Assembly (NCBI GenBank): GCA_903918645.1 | Contig: CAIXFH010000029.1 | Span: 1-48,266, forward strand | Source: an uncultured Actinomycetes bacterium | GTDB lineage: Bacteria; Actinomycetota; Actinomycetes; S36-B12; CAIYMF01 | Direction: 5' to 3' | DNA: 48,266 bases | Part shown: positions 16,480 to 24,585 of the stretch, piece after piece | How positions within the stretch are numbered: the first letter of the stretch is position 1 | Layout of the letters: each line of letters starts with the position of its first letter | Notes under the pieces: model-generated | What the model was told of the DNA's origin: nothing | The model's input: only the letters and a program-made list of their open reading frames with translations | Database searches by the model: none | Program-made: the position numbers and the translations under genes

Positions 16480-18117
16480 CTACTCGGCCACTGAACCGGC
16501 CACATCCTCAGTGCGTCGCGCCTGCGCCGGAAGTTTCAGTGTCGCAAGCAGGCCGAGCAACACGAAGCCGGCGGCGGTAAAAGCAGTCCAGCGAAAAGCA
16601 GATGCGAATGCCTCACCGGCTGCCGAGGCAACAGCGGCTCCCCCGGGCTGTCCGCCCAAGGTGGGGATGATGGTGCCTGCGGTCTGTTCAACAAGATTGG
16701 CGATGTCGGTGCGCTGCGTGTCACTAAGACCCGGTACTGATTCGAGGTTGCTCGCCGTGTTGTTTGCCAAGGTGATGAACAGCACGGTTCCGAGCACCGC
16801 AGTGCCCAGAGCCGAACCGAGTTGACGAGCAGTGCTCTGCGTCCCGCTTGCTTGCCCTGACTTCCACACGGGCACATCGGCCAGGATGAGTCCGGTGAGT
16901 TGGGCACTCGCGTAGCCAACGCCGACTCCATAGATCACCAGCCAGAATGCGATCACCCAACCGCTGACGCTGGTCGAAATTGTGAAGCCCAACCCGAGGA
17001 TGCCCACGATTTCAAGCGCAAGACCGAGTTGTGCGACGAATCGTTGGGAATACTTCATAGCCAATGTGGCTGCGGTGGGTCCGGCGATGAAGGCCCCGAT
17101 CGCAAGCGCCGCCAGCAATGCGCCGGCGCCGAATGCTGAGTAGCCGAGCACGCTCTGTAGGAACAGCGGCAGCGAGAACAAGATGCCGAACTCCCCCAGG
17201 CTCACGATCAGCGCCGCACCGCTGCCGAGTCCAAAGGTCGGAATAGAAAACAGGCTGAAGTCGAGCAGGGCCGACTTACCGGCGGCAGTGCGCCTGGTCT
17301 CGACGAGGTAAAGCCCCACTAAGCAGACCAGAGAGACTACAAATGCCCAAAACACGGGCGATAGCGAGTCTTTCGGCCAGGTCGTAGCCGACAGCGAGGT
17401 GTCGCCCAGGGTGTGAAACCAGCCGTAGTTACGGCCCTCGATCAAGCCGAACACCAATGTGCCAACACCGATCGCTGACAAGAAGGCGCCTGCGAAATCT
17501 ATTCCCGGTGCAATCCGCTCGTCCTTGATCTCCGGGACAAACAGTAGGCAGCCAACAACGATGATTATCGCGATCGGAACGTTGATGTAGAAGGCCCAGC
17601 GCCATGAGTGATGCTCGGTGAGCCAACCGCCGACCATCGGTCCGATCGCGGCCATTCCTCCAATGATTGAGCCATAAATCGCAAAGGCGATCGTTCGGGA
17701 TTTACCCGTGTAGATGGAGTTGATGAGGGAGAGCGAGGTTGGCGACATCATCGCGCCGCCGACGCCCTGCAATGCCCGAGCCGCGATCAGGGCCTCGCCG
17801 CTACCGGTGCTTGCTGCGATGACGCTTGCTATCGCGAACACGATCGCGCCGAGGATGAATAGACGGCGCCTTCCGAACCGGTCGCCGAGACCTCCAGCCA
17901 CGATGAGCAGAGCTGCAAAAACCAACGAATAGACGGCGTTGACCCATTCTGCGTCGATCGAGTTGATGTGCAGGTCGCGGATGATCGACGGCAACGAGAC
18001 GTTGACAATCGTCGCGTCCATGATGATCAGAGCGAGCCCGAGCCCGATGAAGATCATCGGTGACCAGGTGCCCCCTCGTGCGGCGGTGGGCGTGGGGCTC
18101 GAGGTGCGCGTATTCAT
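16480..18117 (-). CDS. DHA2-type MFS drug exporter (EmrB/QacA)
   Basis: A 545-residue 14-helix major facilitator of the drug:H+ antiporter-2 family. Helix 1 carries the typical IIMDATIVNVSLPSI motif; GLGDRFGRRRLFILG is motif A; the antiporter motif C region reads AIGPMVGGWLTEHHSWRW followed by AFYINVPI. A TACGGT hexamer seven bases before the ATG at 18117 supports this start over the in-frame GTG at 18126, which would add three residues. The protein probably exports hydrophobic or cationic compounds; the substrate is unknown. No TetR- or MarR-type regulator lies next to it, but an inverted repeat sits in the intergenic region upstream. Confidence 0.9.
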   Translation of the reverse strand: MNTRTSSPTPTAARGGTWSPMIFIGLGLALIIMDATIVNVSLPSIIRDLHINSIDAEWVNAVYSLVFAALLIVAGGLGDRFGRRRLFILGAIVFAIASVIAASTGSGEALIAARALQGVGGAMMSPTSLSLINSIYTGKSRTIAFAIYGSIIGGMAAIGPMVGGWLTEHHSWRWAFYINVPIAIIIVVGCLLFVPEIKDERIAPGIDFAGAFLSAIGVGTLVFGLIEGRNYGWFHTLGDTSLSATTWPKDSLSPVFWAFVVSLVCLVGLYLVETRRTAAGKSALLDFSLFSIPTFGLGSGAALIVSLGEFGILFSLPLFLQSVLGYSAFGAGALLAALAIGAFIAGPTAATLAMKYSQRFVAQLGLALEIVGILGLGFTISTSVSGWVIAFWLVIYGVGVGYASAQLTGLILADVPVWKSGQASGTQSTARQLGSALGTAVLGTVLFITLANNTASNLESVPGLSDTQRTDIANLVEQTAGTIIPTLGGQPGGAAVASAAGEAFASAFRWTAFTAAGFVLLGLLATLKLPAQARRTEDVAGSVAE

Positions 18118-18124
18118 GAAGGAC

Positions 18125-18130
18125 ACCGTA
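18125..18130 (-). promoter_or_regulatory. -10-like TACGGT before the DHA2 exporter
   Basis: On the minus strand TACGGT ends seven bases before the ATG at 18117, which fits a leaderless transcript. Confidence 0.4.
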
Positions 18131-18184
18131 GACGTCCTGAGGTGGATCAGCCCATTTGTTGGTTACGTGTCGATGCACTGACGC

Positions 18185-18199
18185 GAGCGGTTCCCGCTC
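18185..18199. promoter_or_regulatory. Inverted repeat between DHA2 gene and 18263 gene
   Basis: GAGCGG-TTC-CCGCTC is a perfect 6-bp palindrome with a three-base centre in a 145-base divergent intergenic region. It could be an operator for the exporter or a small hairpin. Confidence 0.3.
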
Positions 18200-18262
18200 A
18201 CGTGACGAACCTTGCCCGCCACTCCCCCGTTGCCGGACCGTGGCACAAGGCATGATGGAGGC

Positions 18263-18613
18263 ATGAGTAGCGACGACGACATCGAGCGTCTTCTGCGCGA
18301 AGTGGAATCCACCATGTCTGGGCAGGGTGCTAAGCCGGCTGCCCAATCGGGCGAGATGGCCAAGTCGACATCCAATGCCAAGGCCAATGCCAAGGCCAAT
18401 GCCACTGACGAGGTTGCCGCGCGGCCCGGTGGCACCACATTGCGGACTGCGGTGGTCGCCGCAATCGTTTGCGGTGTGGGCGTTTTCGGCTTTACCTTCT
18501 TCTTCCAATGGCTGCCCATCATTGACAACCCGATTAGCAGCGGACTTGGTGCAGGTGTTGGCGCGTTCCTCACTGCACTTGCCCTGGGGGTCATAAACCG
18601 ACGTTGGAAGTAA
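18263..18613 (+). CDS. Small membrane protein with AKAN repeats
   Basis: A 116-residue protein of unknown function. Residues 1-60 are charged and low in complexity, with a short (NAKA)n stretch encoded by a 12-base tandem repeat. Two membrane segments follow (TAVVAAIVCGVGVFGFTFFF and a Gly/Ala/Leu-rich one ending in ALALGVINRR) with a short external loop containing PIIDNPISSG. The ATG at 18263 is preceded by GGAGG at three bases; the frame extends further upstream to 18212 without a ribosome-binding site. It is divergent from the DHA2 exporter and ends next to the convergent phosphatase gene. No function can be proposed beyond a small inner-membrane protein with a cytoplasmic N-terminal tail. 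Confidence 0.7.
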   Translation: MSSDDDIERLLREVESTMSGQGAKPAAQSGEMAKSTSNAKANAKANATDEVAARPGGTTLRTAVVAAIVCGVGVFGFTFFFQWLPIIDNPISSGLGAGVGAFLTALALGVINRRWK

Positions 18614-19198
18614 TTAGACGGTGACGTTCCACTGCAGCACTGCTGGAGTGTCTCGTTCAAAGCCCAGCGTGGCTGATGCGGCAGGGGCAAGTGCGAAAGA
18701 CCGACCCCGATCAGGTGGCAAGTCGAGCCATCGTGCGGCCAGTATGCGCAGCAGATGCGAGTGGGCTATGAGCACAACATTTCGACCAGCATTGATGGTC
18801 GGGACTACCCGTGAAAGGACTGCGTCGGCGCGCATACCTACCTCGTTTACGGTCTCGCCGAGCCCCTCGGTGGAGTTGAAGACTGACCAATGCGGATCGC
18901 CGAGCTCGGCTCGGATATTCGCAGTCGTGCGTCCTTCATAGACACCGTAATCCCATTCGATCAGGTCCTCGTCCATCTCTGGATCCAACCCAGCGAGTAG
19001 GGCCGTATCCCATGCGCGAGACAACGGACTTGAGACAACTAAGGCTGGCAGCCAACTAGTGACGAGTGGTGCGAGGGCACGAGCCGCCTCCACGCCGGCA
19101 CTATTGAGCGGGATGTCGGTGCGGCCGGTGTGCCGAAAGCCGCGACTCCAGTCGGTTTCGCCGTGACGAAGCAATCTCAGACGTCCCGCAGAACTCAT
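18614..19198 (-). CDS. Histidine phosphatase (phosphoglycerate mutase-like)
   Basis: A 194-residue cytoplasmic enzyme of the histidine phosphatase superfamily. The phosphohistidine motif is LRLLRHGETDWSRG at the N terminus. VVSSPLSRAWDTA supplies the second Arg, LIEWDYGVYEGRTTANI matches the co-factor-independent mutase/phosphatase region, and LIAHSHLLRIL provides the second catalytic His. The length suits acid-phosphatase-like members rather than glycolytic GpmA (about 250), so a phosphatase acting on small phosphorylated metabolites is more likely. Its ATG overlaps the stop of the upstream SpoU-type gene by four bases, so it closes a TSUP–SpoU–phosphatase operon. Confidence 0.85.
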   Translation of the reverse strand: MSSAGRLRLLRHGETDWSRGFRHTGRTDIPLNSAGVEAARALAPLVTSWLPALVVSSPLSRAWDTALLAGLDPEMDEDLIEWDYGVYEGRTTANIRAELGDPHWSVFNSTEGLGETVNEVGMRADAVLSRVVPTINAGRNVVLIAHSHLLRILAARWLDLPPDRGRSFALAPAASATLGFERDTPAVLQWNVTV

Positions 19199-20025
19199 GG
19201 CGCAAGTGTGTCACTGCTGTTCGACGATGACGATCCGAGCGCGTAAAACACAATAGCGCTGGCTGCTGCAACGTTGAGGCTATCGATGCCGGCGGCCATG
19301 GGGATGCGCACATTCGCAGCGCACCTGCCTAACGCGCCAGCAGTGAGCCCTTCGCCCTCGGTGCCAAGCAAGATCGCGAAAGGTGGTGTGCGATCGACGT
19401 CTCGCAGCGGTACCCCTGCTGGATCGGGTGACATTGCCAGGCAGCGAAACCCTCGCTCCCGCAAGTCATCCAGCCCCGCTGGCCAGTTATCGACACGGGT
19501 CCACGGGACAGCGAAAACCGCGCCCATCGACACCTTCACGCTGCGGCGGTACAACGGGTCGGCGCACTCTGGGCTGACCAACACCGCGTCGAAGCCAAGC
19601 GCGGCCGCGCTGCGAAATACCGCACCAACATTGGTGTGATCGACCAAGTCTTCAAGTACGACAACTCTTGTCGCTCCGGTTAGTACTTCATCGACGCTGG
19701 GTAGCGATCGACGATTGAGCGACGCCAGTGCGCCTCGATGCACGCGATAGCCAGTGACACCGCGCAACGTTGCGTCGTCAGCCACGTAGACCGGGCATTC
19801 GTGATCCGCCAGGACATCAGCCAGACCTTCCACCCATCGCTCGGCCATCAGCATCGAACGTGGTGTGTAACCGTCCTCGAGTGCTCGCCGGATCACCTTC
19901 TCGCTCTCGGCCAGAAAGAGTCCCTCGGCCGGTTCACGGACTTTGCGAAGGCCGACATCTGTGAGTTGGGTGTAGTCAGCCAGACGTGGATCCGTCGCGT
20001 CGTCGACATTGATGATCGTGGTCAC
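19195..20025 (-). CDS. SpoU/TrmH-family RNA 2'-O-methyltransferase
   Basis: A 276-residue SPOUT methyltransferase, probably acting on rRNA or tRNA with S-adenosylmethionine. Motif 1 is VVLEDLVDHTNVGAVFRSAA with the conserved Asn, Gly and Arg; motif 2 is ILLGTEGEGLT; motif 3 is IPMAAGIDSLNVAAASAI, which forms the knot. The N-terminal third (RLADYTQLTDVGLRK...EGLFLAESEKVIRRAL) is the usual substrate-binding domain. The GTG start at 20025 overlaps the stop of the TSUP gene as GTGA; the longer in-frame extension to 20175 lies inside that gene and is arginine-rich. The downstream phosphatase overlaps in the same way. The exact RNA target is unknown. Confidence 0.9.
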   Translation of the reverse strand: MTTIINVDDATDPRLADYTQLTDVGLRKVREPAEGLFLAESEKVIRRALEDGYTPRSMLMAERWVEGLADVLADHECPVYVADDATLRGVTGYRVHRGALASLNRRSLPSVDEVLTGATRVVVLEDLVDHTNVGAVFRSAAALGFDAVLVSPECADPLYRRSVKVSMGAVFAVPWTRVDNWPAGLDDLRERGFRCLAMSPDPAGVPLRDVDRTPPFAILLGTEGEGLTAGALGRCAANVRIPMAAGIDSLNVAAASAIVFYALGSSSSNSSDTLAP

Positions 20026-20774
20026 CGGTGATTCCACAGACTCACTACTGCAGCGACTAGACCGACGACGACGATGGTGCCGCGCAGGACGGAGGCAGGC
20101 AATCGGCGAGCTACGGGGGCGCCCACGAGGCCGCCCAGAGTTGCGCCGGCGCCAACAGCCAGGGCCGCCGGCCAAAACACCGCTCCCGCCAGGGCAAACA
20201 CACAGGCCGCAGCAAGATTCGAAACTGCCTGCAACACGTTCTTGGCCGCATTGGACCGTTGTAGGTCGACGTCGAAGAGGGTGGCAAGTACGGCCATCAA
20301 AATGATGCCTTGTGCGGCGCCGAAGTAGCCTGCGTAAATCCCGATCACGAACAACACCGGGTACTGCGTCTTCTGGGGCATGTTGGTGGGATCGATTCCA
20401 CGGACATTGAGTTCACGGACGATACGAGGCTGCACCACGACCAGCAGGCAAGCAACCAGAATCAGCCAGGGCACGATGGCTTCAAAGACTGAAGCGGGTA
20501 GTGCGAGGACGAGTCCAGCGCCGCTCACGGCCCCGAGCCCGATGGCCACCGCCAGCAGGCTGATGTGGCCCTTTCGTTCAGTGTTGTGATCGCGGTAAAT
20601 CCATGCGCCCATGGCGTTTCCGGGCGCCACCCCGAATGAGTTGGTGCCATTCGCGACAACAGGTGGCAAACCGCTAGCAAGTAGCAATGGGTAGGTGAGC
20701 AAAGTGCCGCTGCCCACGACCGAGTTGATCGCTCCCGCCGCGACTCCCGCGGCAGCAAGGAGTAGCAGATTCAT
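20022..20774 (-). CDS. TSUP (TauE/SafE) family permease
   Basis: A 250-residue membrane protein with about eight helices from the TauE/SafE family, which exports or imports sulfur-containing and other small organic anions. The duplicated family motif is seen at GAINSVVGSGTLLTYPLLL (residues 15-33) and in the second half at GIYAGYFGAAQGIILM. ANGTNSFGVAPGNAMGAWIYR is the connecting conserved loop. The ATG at 20774 has GGGAG some ten bases upstream. It is the first gene of a three-gene overlapping set with a SpoU methyltransferase and a histidine phosphatase. The substrate cannot be inferred. Confidence 0.88.
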   Translation of the reverse strand: MNLLLLAAAGVAAGAINSVVGSGTLLTYPLLLASGLPPVVANGTNSFGVAPGNAMGAWIYRDHNTERKGHISLLAVAIGLGAVSGAGLVLALPASVFEAIVPWLILVACLLVVVQPRIVRELNVRGIDPTNMPQKTQYPVLFVIGIYAGYFGAAQGIILMAVLATLFDVDLQRSNAAKNVLQAVSNLAAACVFALAGAVFWPAALAVGAGATLGGLVGAPVARRLPASVLRGTIVVVGLVAAVVSLWNHR

Positions 20775-20847
20775 CTGCGGTCAACTCCCTGGAGTCGTGG
20801 CGATCGTGCACGGCCCCCCGACAGTAGTGGAAGCGCTGACAATCGGA

Positions 20848-21774
20848 TCAGACCGAGTCGTCGCGCACGACCTTCACTTCGGATGGTGCCGGTCGCGAGA
20901 ATGCAGATCCGAGATGCTCCATCGCACGGGAGAGCTCCGCAGGAATAACCCAGACCTTGTTGGCGGTGCCGTTCGCCAACTGTGGCAGAGCCTGGATGTA
21001 CTGGTAGGCCAGCACCTTCTCGTCTGCGTCACCAGCGTGGATTGCGTCGAAGACCTTCTGGATGGCCTGCGCCTCGCCGTCAGCACGAAGGATTCTGGCT
21101 TGTGCGTCGCCCTCGGCGCGCAGGATCGCGGACTGCTTCTCGCCCTCAGCAGTAAGGATTTGCGAGGCCTTGAAGCCCTCTGCGGTGAGGATCGAAGCGC
21201 GCTTCTCTCGCTCGGCCCGCATCTGCTTCTCCATGGTCTCCTGCACGCTCTTGGGCGGGTCTACAGCCTTGAGCTCAACCCGGTTAACACGAATACCCCA
21301 TTTGCCAGTGGCTTCATCGAGAACGCCACGCAGGGCCATATTGATGTCTTCGCGAGAGGTCAGGGTCTGCTCGAGATCCATGCCGCCGATAACGTTGCGC
21401 AGGGTGGTCACGGTCAGCTGCTCGATGCCGGTGATTGGGCTGGCGATCTCGTACATTGCCGCCTTGGGATCGGTGACCTGAAAGTAGATGACCGAGTCGA
21501 TGTTGACCACGAGGTTGTCCTCGGTGATCACCGGTTGCGGCGGGAAGGACACGACCTGCTCGCGCATGTCGATGAGCGGAAGTAGCCGATCGATGTACGG
21601 GATCAGGATTGACAACCCTGGATTCAATGTGCGGTTGAACCGGCCTAGGCGTTCGACGATTCCGGTACGCGCCTGCGGAACTATTCGCACGGCTCGAGCC
21701 AGTGTGACGATGACTAGGACGACGACAAGCAGGCCCACTGCGGTACTGATCATCGCGCCGGATATGTCGAACAT
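20848..21774 (-). CDS. SPFH/Band-7 membrane protein (QmcA/stomatin-like)
   Basis: A 308-residue SPFH-domain protein anchored by one N-terminal membrane helix (STAVGLLVVVLVIVTLARAV). The Band-7 domain follows: VPQARTGIVERLGRFNRTLNPG, DMREQVVSFPPQPVITEDN and EQLTVTTLRNVIGGMDLEQTL. It ends in a long coiled coil with repeated units such as ILTAEGEKQSAILRAEGDAQ. Such proteins form large cage-like membrane assemblies and often partner NfeD proteins and membrane proteases. The nfeD gene lies just upstream, 47 bases away on the same strand, a classic pairing. The ATG start has GAGGAAG nearby. Residues after 285 are a short, poorly conserved tail. Confidence 0.92.
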   Translation of the reverse strand: MFDISGAMISTAVGLLVVVLVIVTLARAVRIVPQARTGIVERLGRFNRTLNPGLSILIPYIDRLLPLIDMREQVVSFPPQPVITEDNLVVNIDSVIYFQVTDPKAAMYEIASPITGIEQLTVTTLRNVIGGMDLEQTLTSREDINMALRGVLDEATGKWGIRVNRVELKAVDPPKSVQETMEKQMRAEREKRASILTAEGFKASQILTAEGEKQSAILRAEGDAQARILRADGEAQAIQKVFDAIHAGDADEKVLAYQYIQALPQLANGTANKVWVIPAELSRAMEHLGSAFSRPAPSEVKVVRDDSV

Positions 21775-21821
21775 GACTTCCTCATCCCCTAGTGCGGCTG
21801 ACCAGTGGTTAGCCTGCGGAC

Positions 21822-22244
21822 CTAGCCTACAAGCGCTGCTGCACCATCGACCTTGATCACTTGCACCTGCTGCCCGACCGAGAAGGTGCTGGCGCCGTCA
21901 TACGAACGGGCCGACCAGATCTCGCCACCGATCTTCACCCGACCATCACGTGCTGTGACCTCCGCAACCACAGTCGCGTCGATTCCGACGAGGGCGTCAA
22001 TACCGGTTCGGATTGACGACGGTGCGTGTAGGTGGCGCGTGGCGATCGGCCGGACAAACACCAGCAGCGCGAAAGACACCGCAGCGAAGGCGCCAAACTG
22101 AAACGCAGGTCCGACACCGAGAGCAGCAACAAGTGCGGCCGCCGCTGCACCACCGGCGATCATCCCGAGCAGAAGGCTGGTGGTGAGGATCTCGGCAATG
22201 CCGAGCACCACCGCGGCGATCAGCCATAACAACCAAGGGCTCAT
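21822..22244 (-). CDS. nfeD: NfeD-family membrane protein
   Basis: A 140-residue short NfeD protein with two or three membrane helices (WLLWLIAAVVLGIAEILTTS, LGMIAGGAAAAALVAALG and FGAFAAVSFALLVFVRPIA) and a C-terminal OB-fold domain (GIDALVGIDATVVAEVTARD to VGQQVQVIKVDG). It lacks the ClpP-like protease domain of long NfeD. It is expected to work with the SPFH protein encoded next, probably as an assembly or stabilising partner. The start at 22244 is chosen for MSPWLLW and for the TACGAT hexamer seven bases upstream; the frame runs to 22424 only as arginine-rich overlap with the neighbouring ABC gene. Confidence 0.9.
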   Translation of the reverse strand: MSPWLLWLIAAVVLGIAEILTTSLLLGMIAGGAAAAALVAALGVGPAFQFGAFAAVSFALLVFVRPIATRHLHAPSSIRTGIDALVGIDATVVAEVTARDGRVKIGGEIWSARSYDGASTFSVGQQVQVIKVDGAAALVG

Positions 22245-22251
22245 ACGGCTG

Positions 22252-22257
22252 ATCGTA
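22252..22257 (-). promoter_or_regulatory. -10-like TACGAT before nfeD
   Basis: On the minus strand TACGAT ends seven bases before the ATG at 22244, which fits a leaderless nfeD–SPFH transcript. Confidence 0.4.
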
Positions 22258-22356
22258 ATGCGGTCTGCGCCTGGACGCGCGCAATTGCGTTCCGCGACCG
22301 GTGAATGGCTGCGCTTGGCTCGAGCGTCAGCAGAGCCATCGGCTAGCAAGCCGAGC

Positions 22357-23139
22357 TCACAGCGCCTTTGCGCGCCAGCGCCCAGCGTCGAAGTCGACGT
22401 CCAACGCCAGCCCGAACGTCTCACTCAACGTCAACGGAGTAAGGACCTGATCCAGTGGGCCGGACGCCACGATCGCACCGGCGCGCAGAAGAAGCCCATG
22501 GGTGAAGCCGCGGGGAATCTCCTCAACGTGATGTGTGACAAGCACAGTCGTGGGCGACTCGTCGTCGAGTGCGATGGTGCTCAGCCGATTCACGAGGTCT
22601 TCACGACCACCCAGGTCAAGCCCCGCGGCCGGTTCATCGAGCAGCAACAGTTCGGGGTCAGTCATCAGCGCGCGGGCGACTTGAACTCGTTTGCGCTCGC
22701 CTTCACTCAGCGTGCCGAATCGTCGATCAGCGAAGCGGCCCACTCCCAATTGATCCAGCAATCGACCGGCACGTCGAGTGTCAGAATCCTCGTAACTCTC
22801 GCGCCAACGTTCGGTCATGCCATAAGCAGACGTAAGCACGACGTCGGAGACGATCTCCTCTGGCGGGATGCGATCGGCCAAAGCGGCGCTAGCCAGCCCG
22901 ATACGCGGACGGAGCTCGAAGACGTCAGTGCGACCCAAGGTCTCCCCCAGGATTTGCACTGTTCCACGGGTGGGGTGGATCAGCGTGGCAGCCAAAGCCA
23001 GAAGGGTCGTCTTGCCAGCGCCGTTGGGTCCGAGAACAACCCAACGTTCACCTTCGTCGACATGCCAGGACACCGAATCGATGATGGAGGTGCCGCCACG
23101 AACGACGTCCACTTGGGTGAAGTTCAGGACATCGGCCAC
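22357..23139 (-). CDS. Stand-alone ABC ATPase (ModF/YlmA-like)
   Basis: A 260-residue ABC ATPase subunit with no membrane domain. Walker A is VLGPNGAGKTTLL, the signature is TLSEGERKRVQVAR, Walker B is LLLLDEPAAGLDLGG and the H-loop is VLVTHHVEEIP. The pattern resembles single ABC proteins related to ModF/YlmA. No permease gene adjoins it, so it may serve another transporter or have a non-transport role. The GTG start at 23139 is preceded at seven bases by TAATGT. The promoter region is only 44 bases wide and is shared with the divergent gene at 23184. Confidence 0.85.
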   Translation of the reverse strand: MADVLNFTQVDVVRGGTSIIDSVSWHVDEGERWVVLGPNGAGKTTLLALAATLIHPTRGTVQILGETLGRTDVFELRPRIGLASAALADRIPPEEIVSDVVLTSAYGMTERWRESYEDSDTRRAGRLLDQLGVGRFADRRFGTLSEGERKRVQVARALMTDPELLLLDEPAAGLDLGGREDLVNRLSTIALDDESPTTVLVTHHVEEIPRGFTHGLLLRAGAIVASGPLDQVLTPLTLSETFGLALDVDFDAGRWRAKAL

Positions 23140-23146
23140 GACCCGA

Positions 23147-23152
23147 ACATTA
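23147..23152 (-). promoter_or_regulatory. -10-like TAATGT before the ABC ATPase
   Basis: On the minus strand TAATGT ends seven bases before the GTG at 23139. It lies in the expected -35 zone of the divergent promoter. Confidence 0.45.
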
Positions 23153-23171
23153 GCGGCCCGCCCCTGCGCCT

Positions 23172-23177
23172 TAGGCT
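23172..23177 (+). promoter_or_regulatory. -10-like TAGGCT before the 23184 gene
   Basis: TAGGCT ends six bases before the GTG at 23184, the commonest leaderless arrangement in this window. Confidence 0.5.
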
Positions 23178-23183
23178 TCGGAG

Positions 23184-23975
23184 GTGACCTTGTTCCCTCG
23201 AAGCGGCAGCCTCACGGCCTGGGCCAATGCGTATCTCGCTGGGACCTGCAGCTTGGACGAGGCAGACGTTGGAGCTGTTGGCGCGGATGCACTTCATCGC
23301 ATTGTTGGCCTTCCCGGCGAAACCGAACCGGTCGCGCTGTCAGTGGGCTTGGGACGGTTGCGTGGAGCAGGCGTTACGGCACTGCGACTTGTGTTGCCGG
23401 TCGCCGGTGACCCAACGGGGCTCCCGGGCCCGGCGCAAACAACCATCGCGGCTACCGCCGCTGGCGAGGTAGCGGTCACCGTCGCACCGCCAGGCGGGCC
23501 AACCTGGGCTCTAGTGCCGCAGGTTGCCGGCGAGCCGGGATCACTAGTGGTGCGCTGGGAAGTTCTCGTGGTCGATCACTCCGCTCCACCACACGGACTA
23601 CCGAGCTTGGGTGAAGCCGAACGCGGACTTGCTGAGGCCATGAGCGCATCCACCACCACCCTGGCCGCTCTCGATGTGGCGAAGGGACGCGACGATATCG
23701 GCCCCCGCCTATCCGATCTGGATCGACGGATGCGCGAGTTGCAGTTGCCGTCAGGATTCCCGCAGCGCGCCCATCGCATGATCCTGTCGGCGGTGCGGTT
23801 AAGCGCCGTGGTGTCCATTGCTGAAGAGTCCGATGGGGCCGCCGTGTCGGCATCCGAGGTGACTCAGCGAGGCGCAGCCCTACGCCCACTGCGTACAGCC
23901 GCCCGTTACGCGCTGTGCGCCGGCTATTCAGCACACGCGGAAGAAGCGGCCGTGAGAGATCTGCGCGGAGCGTGA
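23184..23975 (+). CDS. Conserved actinobacterial protein of unknown function
   Basis: A 263-residue soluble protein that I do not recognise as an enzyme. The first half is rich in Gly, Ala and Pro with several beta strands (GRLRGAGVTALRLVLPVAGD, TIAATAAGEVAVTVAP, SLVVRWEVLVVDH); the second half is helical (EAERGLAEAMSASTTTLAAL, then a segment rich in Arg and Asp, then ALRPLRTAARYALCAGYSAH). There is no signal peptide, membrane helix or metal motif. The layout resembles a hypothetical protein that sits beside an ABC ATPase gene in other actinobacteria (from memory, not checked). It is transcribed divergently from that ATPase and ends at a hairpin shared with the SixA-like gene. Confidence 0.7.
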   Translation: MTLFPRSGSLTAWANAYLAGTCSLDEADVGAVGADALHRIVGLPGETEPVALSVGLGRLRGAGVTALRLVLPVAGDPTGLPGPAQTTIAATAAGEVAVTVAPPGGPTWALVPQVAGEPGSLVVRWEVLVVDHSAPPHGLPSLGEAERGLAEAMSASTTTLAALDVAKGRDDIGPRLSDLDRRMRELQLPSGFPQRAHRMILSAVRLSAVVSIAEESDGAAVSASEVTQRGAALRPLRTAARYALCAGYSAHAEEAAVRDLRGA

Positions 23976-23979
23976 TCTC
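23956..23979. terminator. Bidirectional hairpin at the 23975/23983 convergence
   Basis: GAGATC (23956-23961) pairs with GATCTC (23974-23979), with an inner CGC/GCG pairing around GGA. The structure overlaps the stop of the upstream gene and lies next to the stop of the SixA-like gene. Confidence 0.55.
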
Positions 23980-23982
23980 GAA

Positions 23983-24519
23983 CTAACCTCGCGGCACCGC
24001 AAACGCAATGAGCTCAGCGGATTTCGGGGTTAGTTCTGACCAAGGAACTGTGAAGGTCAGCACCGCAATCCCGCAGGTGGGGTACTTCGAGGCGGCAAGT
24101 CTTGCTGGGTCGGAATCGTCATTGCTCGCCAACGTCGACACCAAATCCTCGCTGCCAGGATTGTGTCCGACCAGAATGGTGGTGCCCACCCGCTCAGGGA
24201 TTTCTCGCAGAACGTCGAACAACGTTGGCAGGCTCGCGTCGTACACACGCGGATCGATAGTGAGGGCTCCTGGGGACTCGGTCTCGTAACCAGCGGCACC
24301 GATGTAGCCCAGCGGTCCAGCGGCAAGAGTCCAGGTACCGCGAGCTCGACGAGCGGTTGAGACGATGACATGATCCGGCGTTCCAACGTGGTCGCGCAGC
24401 CACTCCCCTGCCGCCTTGGCATCGCGTACGCCACGTTCCTCCAACGGCCGATCGTGGTCGGCTACTCCATCGGGCCACTGTGACTTCGCATGCCGCATGA
24501 CTACGAGTCGATGTGCCAT
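23983..24519 (-). CDS. SixA-like phosphohistidine phosphatase
   Basis: A 178-residue histidine phosphatase of the SixA type, which removes phosphate from phosphohistidine or small substrates. The catalytic motif RLVVMRHAKSQWPDG is at the N terminus, with DHDRPLEERGVRDA typical of SixA; TARRARGTWTLA supplies the second Arg, and TTILVGHNPGSEDLV carries the second catalytic His. Start at 24519 (MAHRLVV), with TGGGAG upstream; the longer frame to 24552 is not needed. FabI lies upstream on the same strand at a 66-base distance, without an evident functional link. Confidence 0.85.
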   Translation of the reverse strand: MAHRLVVMRHAKSQWPDGVADHDRPLEERGVRDAKAAGEWLRDHVGTPDHVIVSTARRARGTWTLAAGPLGYIGAAGYETESPGALTIDPRVYDASLPTLFDVLREIPERVGTTILVGHNPGSEDLVSTLASNDDSDPARLAASKYPTCGIAVLTFTVPWSELTPKSAELIAFAVPRG

Positions 24520-24585
24520 GTGAGCTCCCAGTAGAAGTTGACTAGCCGGCAATCACTTGGTGCTGGAAACCACGTGCTCGCTGGC

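Noticed and set aside
20695-21585. A 296-codon plus-strand frame opposite the SPFH gene
   Set aside because: It mirrors the codon pattern of a well-supported SPFH protein on the other strand and has no family features or ribosome-binding site.
22180-23187. A 335-codon plus-strand frame opposite nfeD and the ABC ATPase
   Set aside because: Walker A, signature and Walker B motifs are on the minus strand; the plus-strand translation resembles no known protein.
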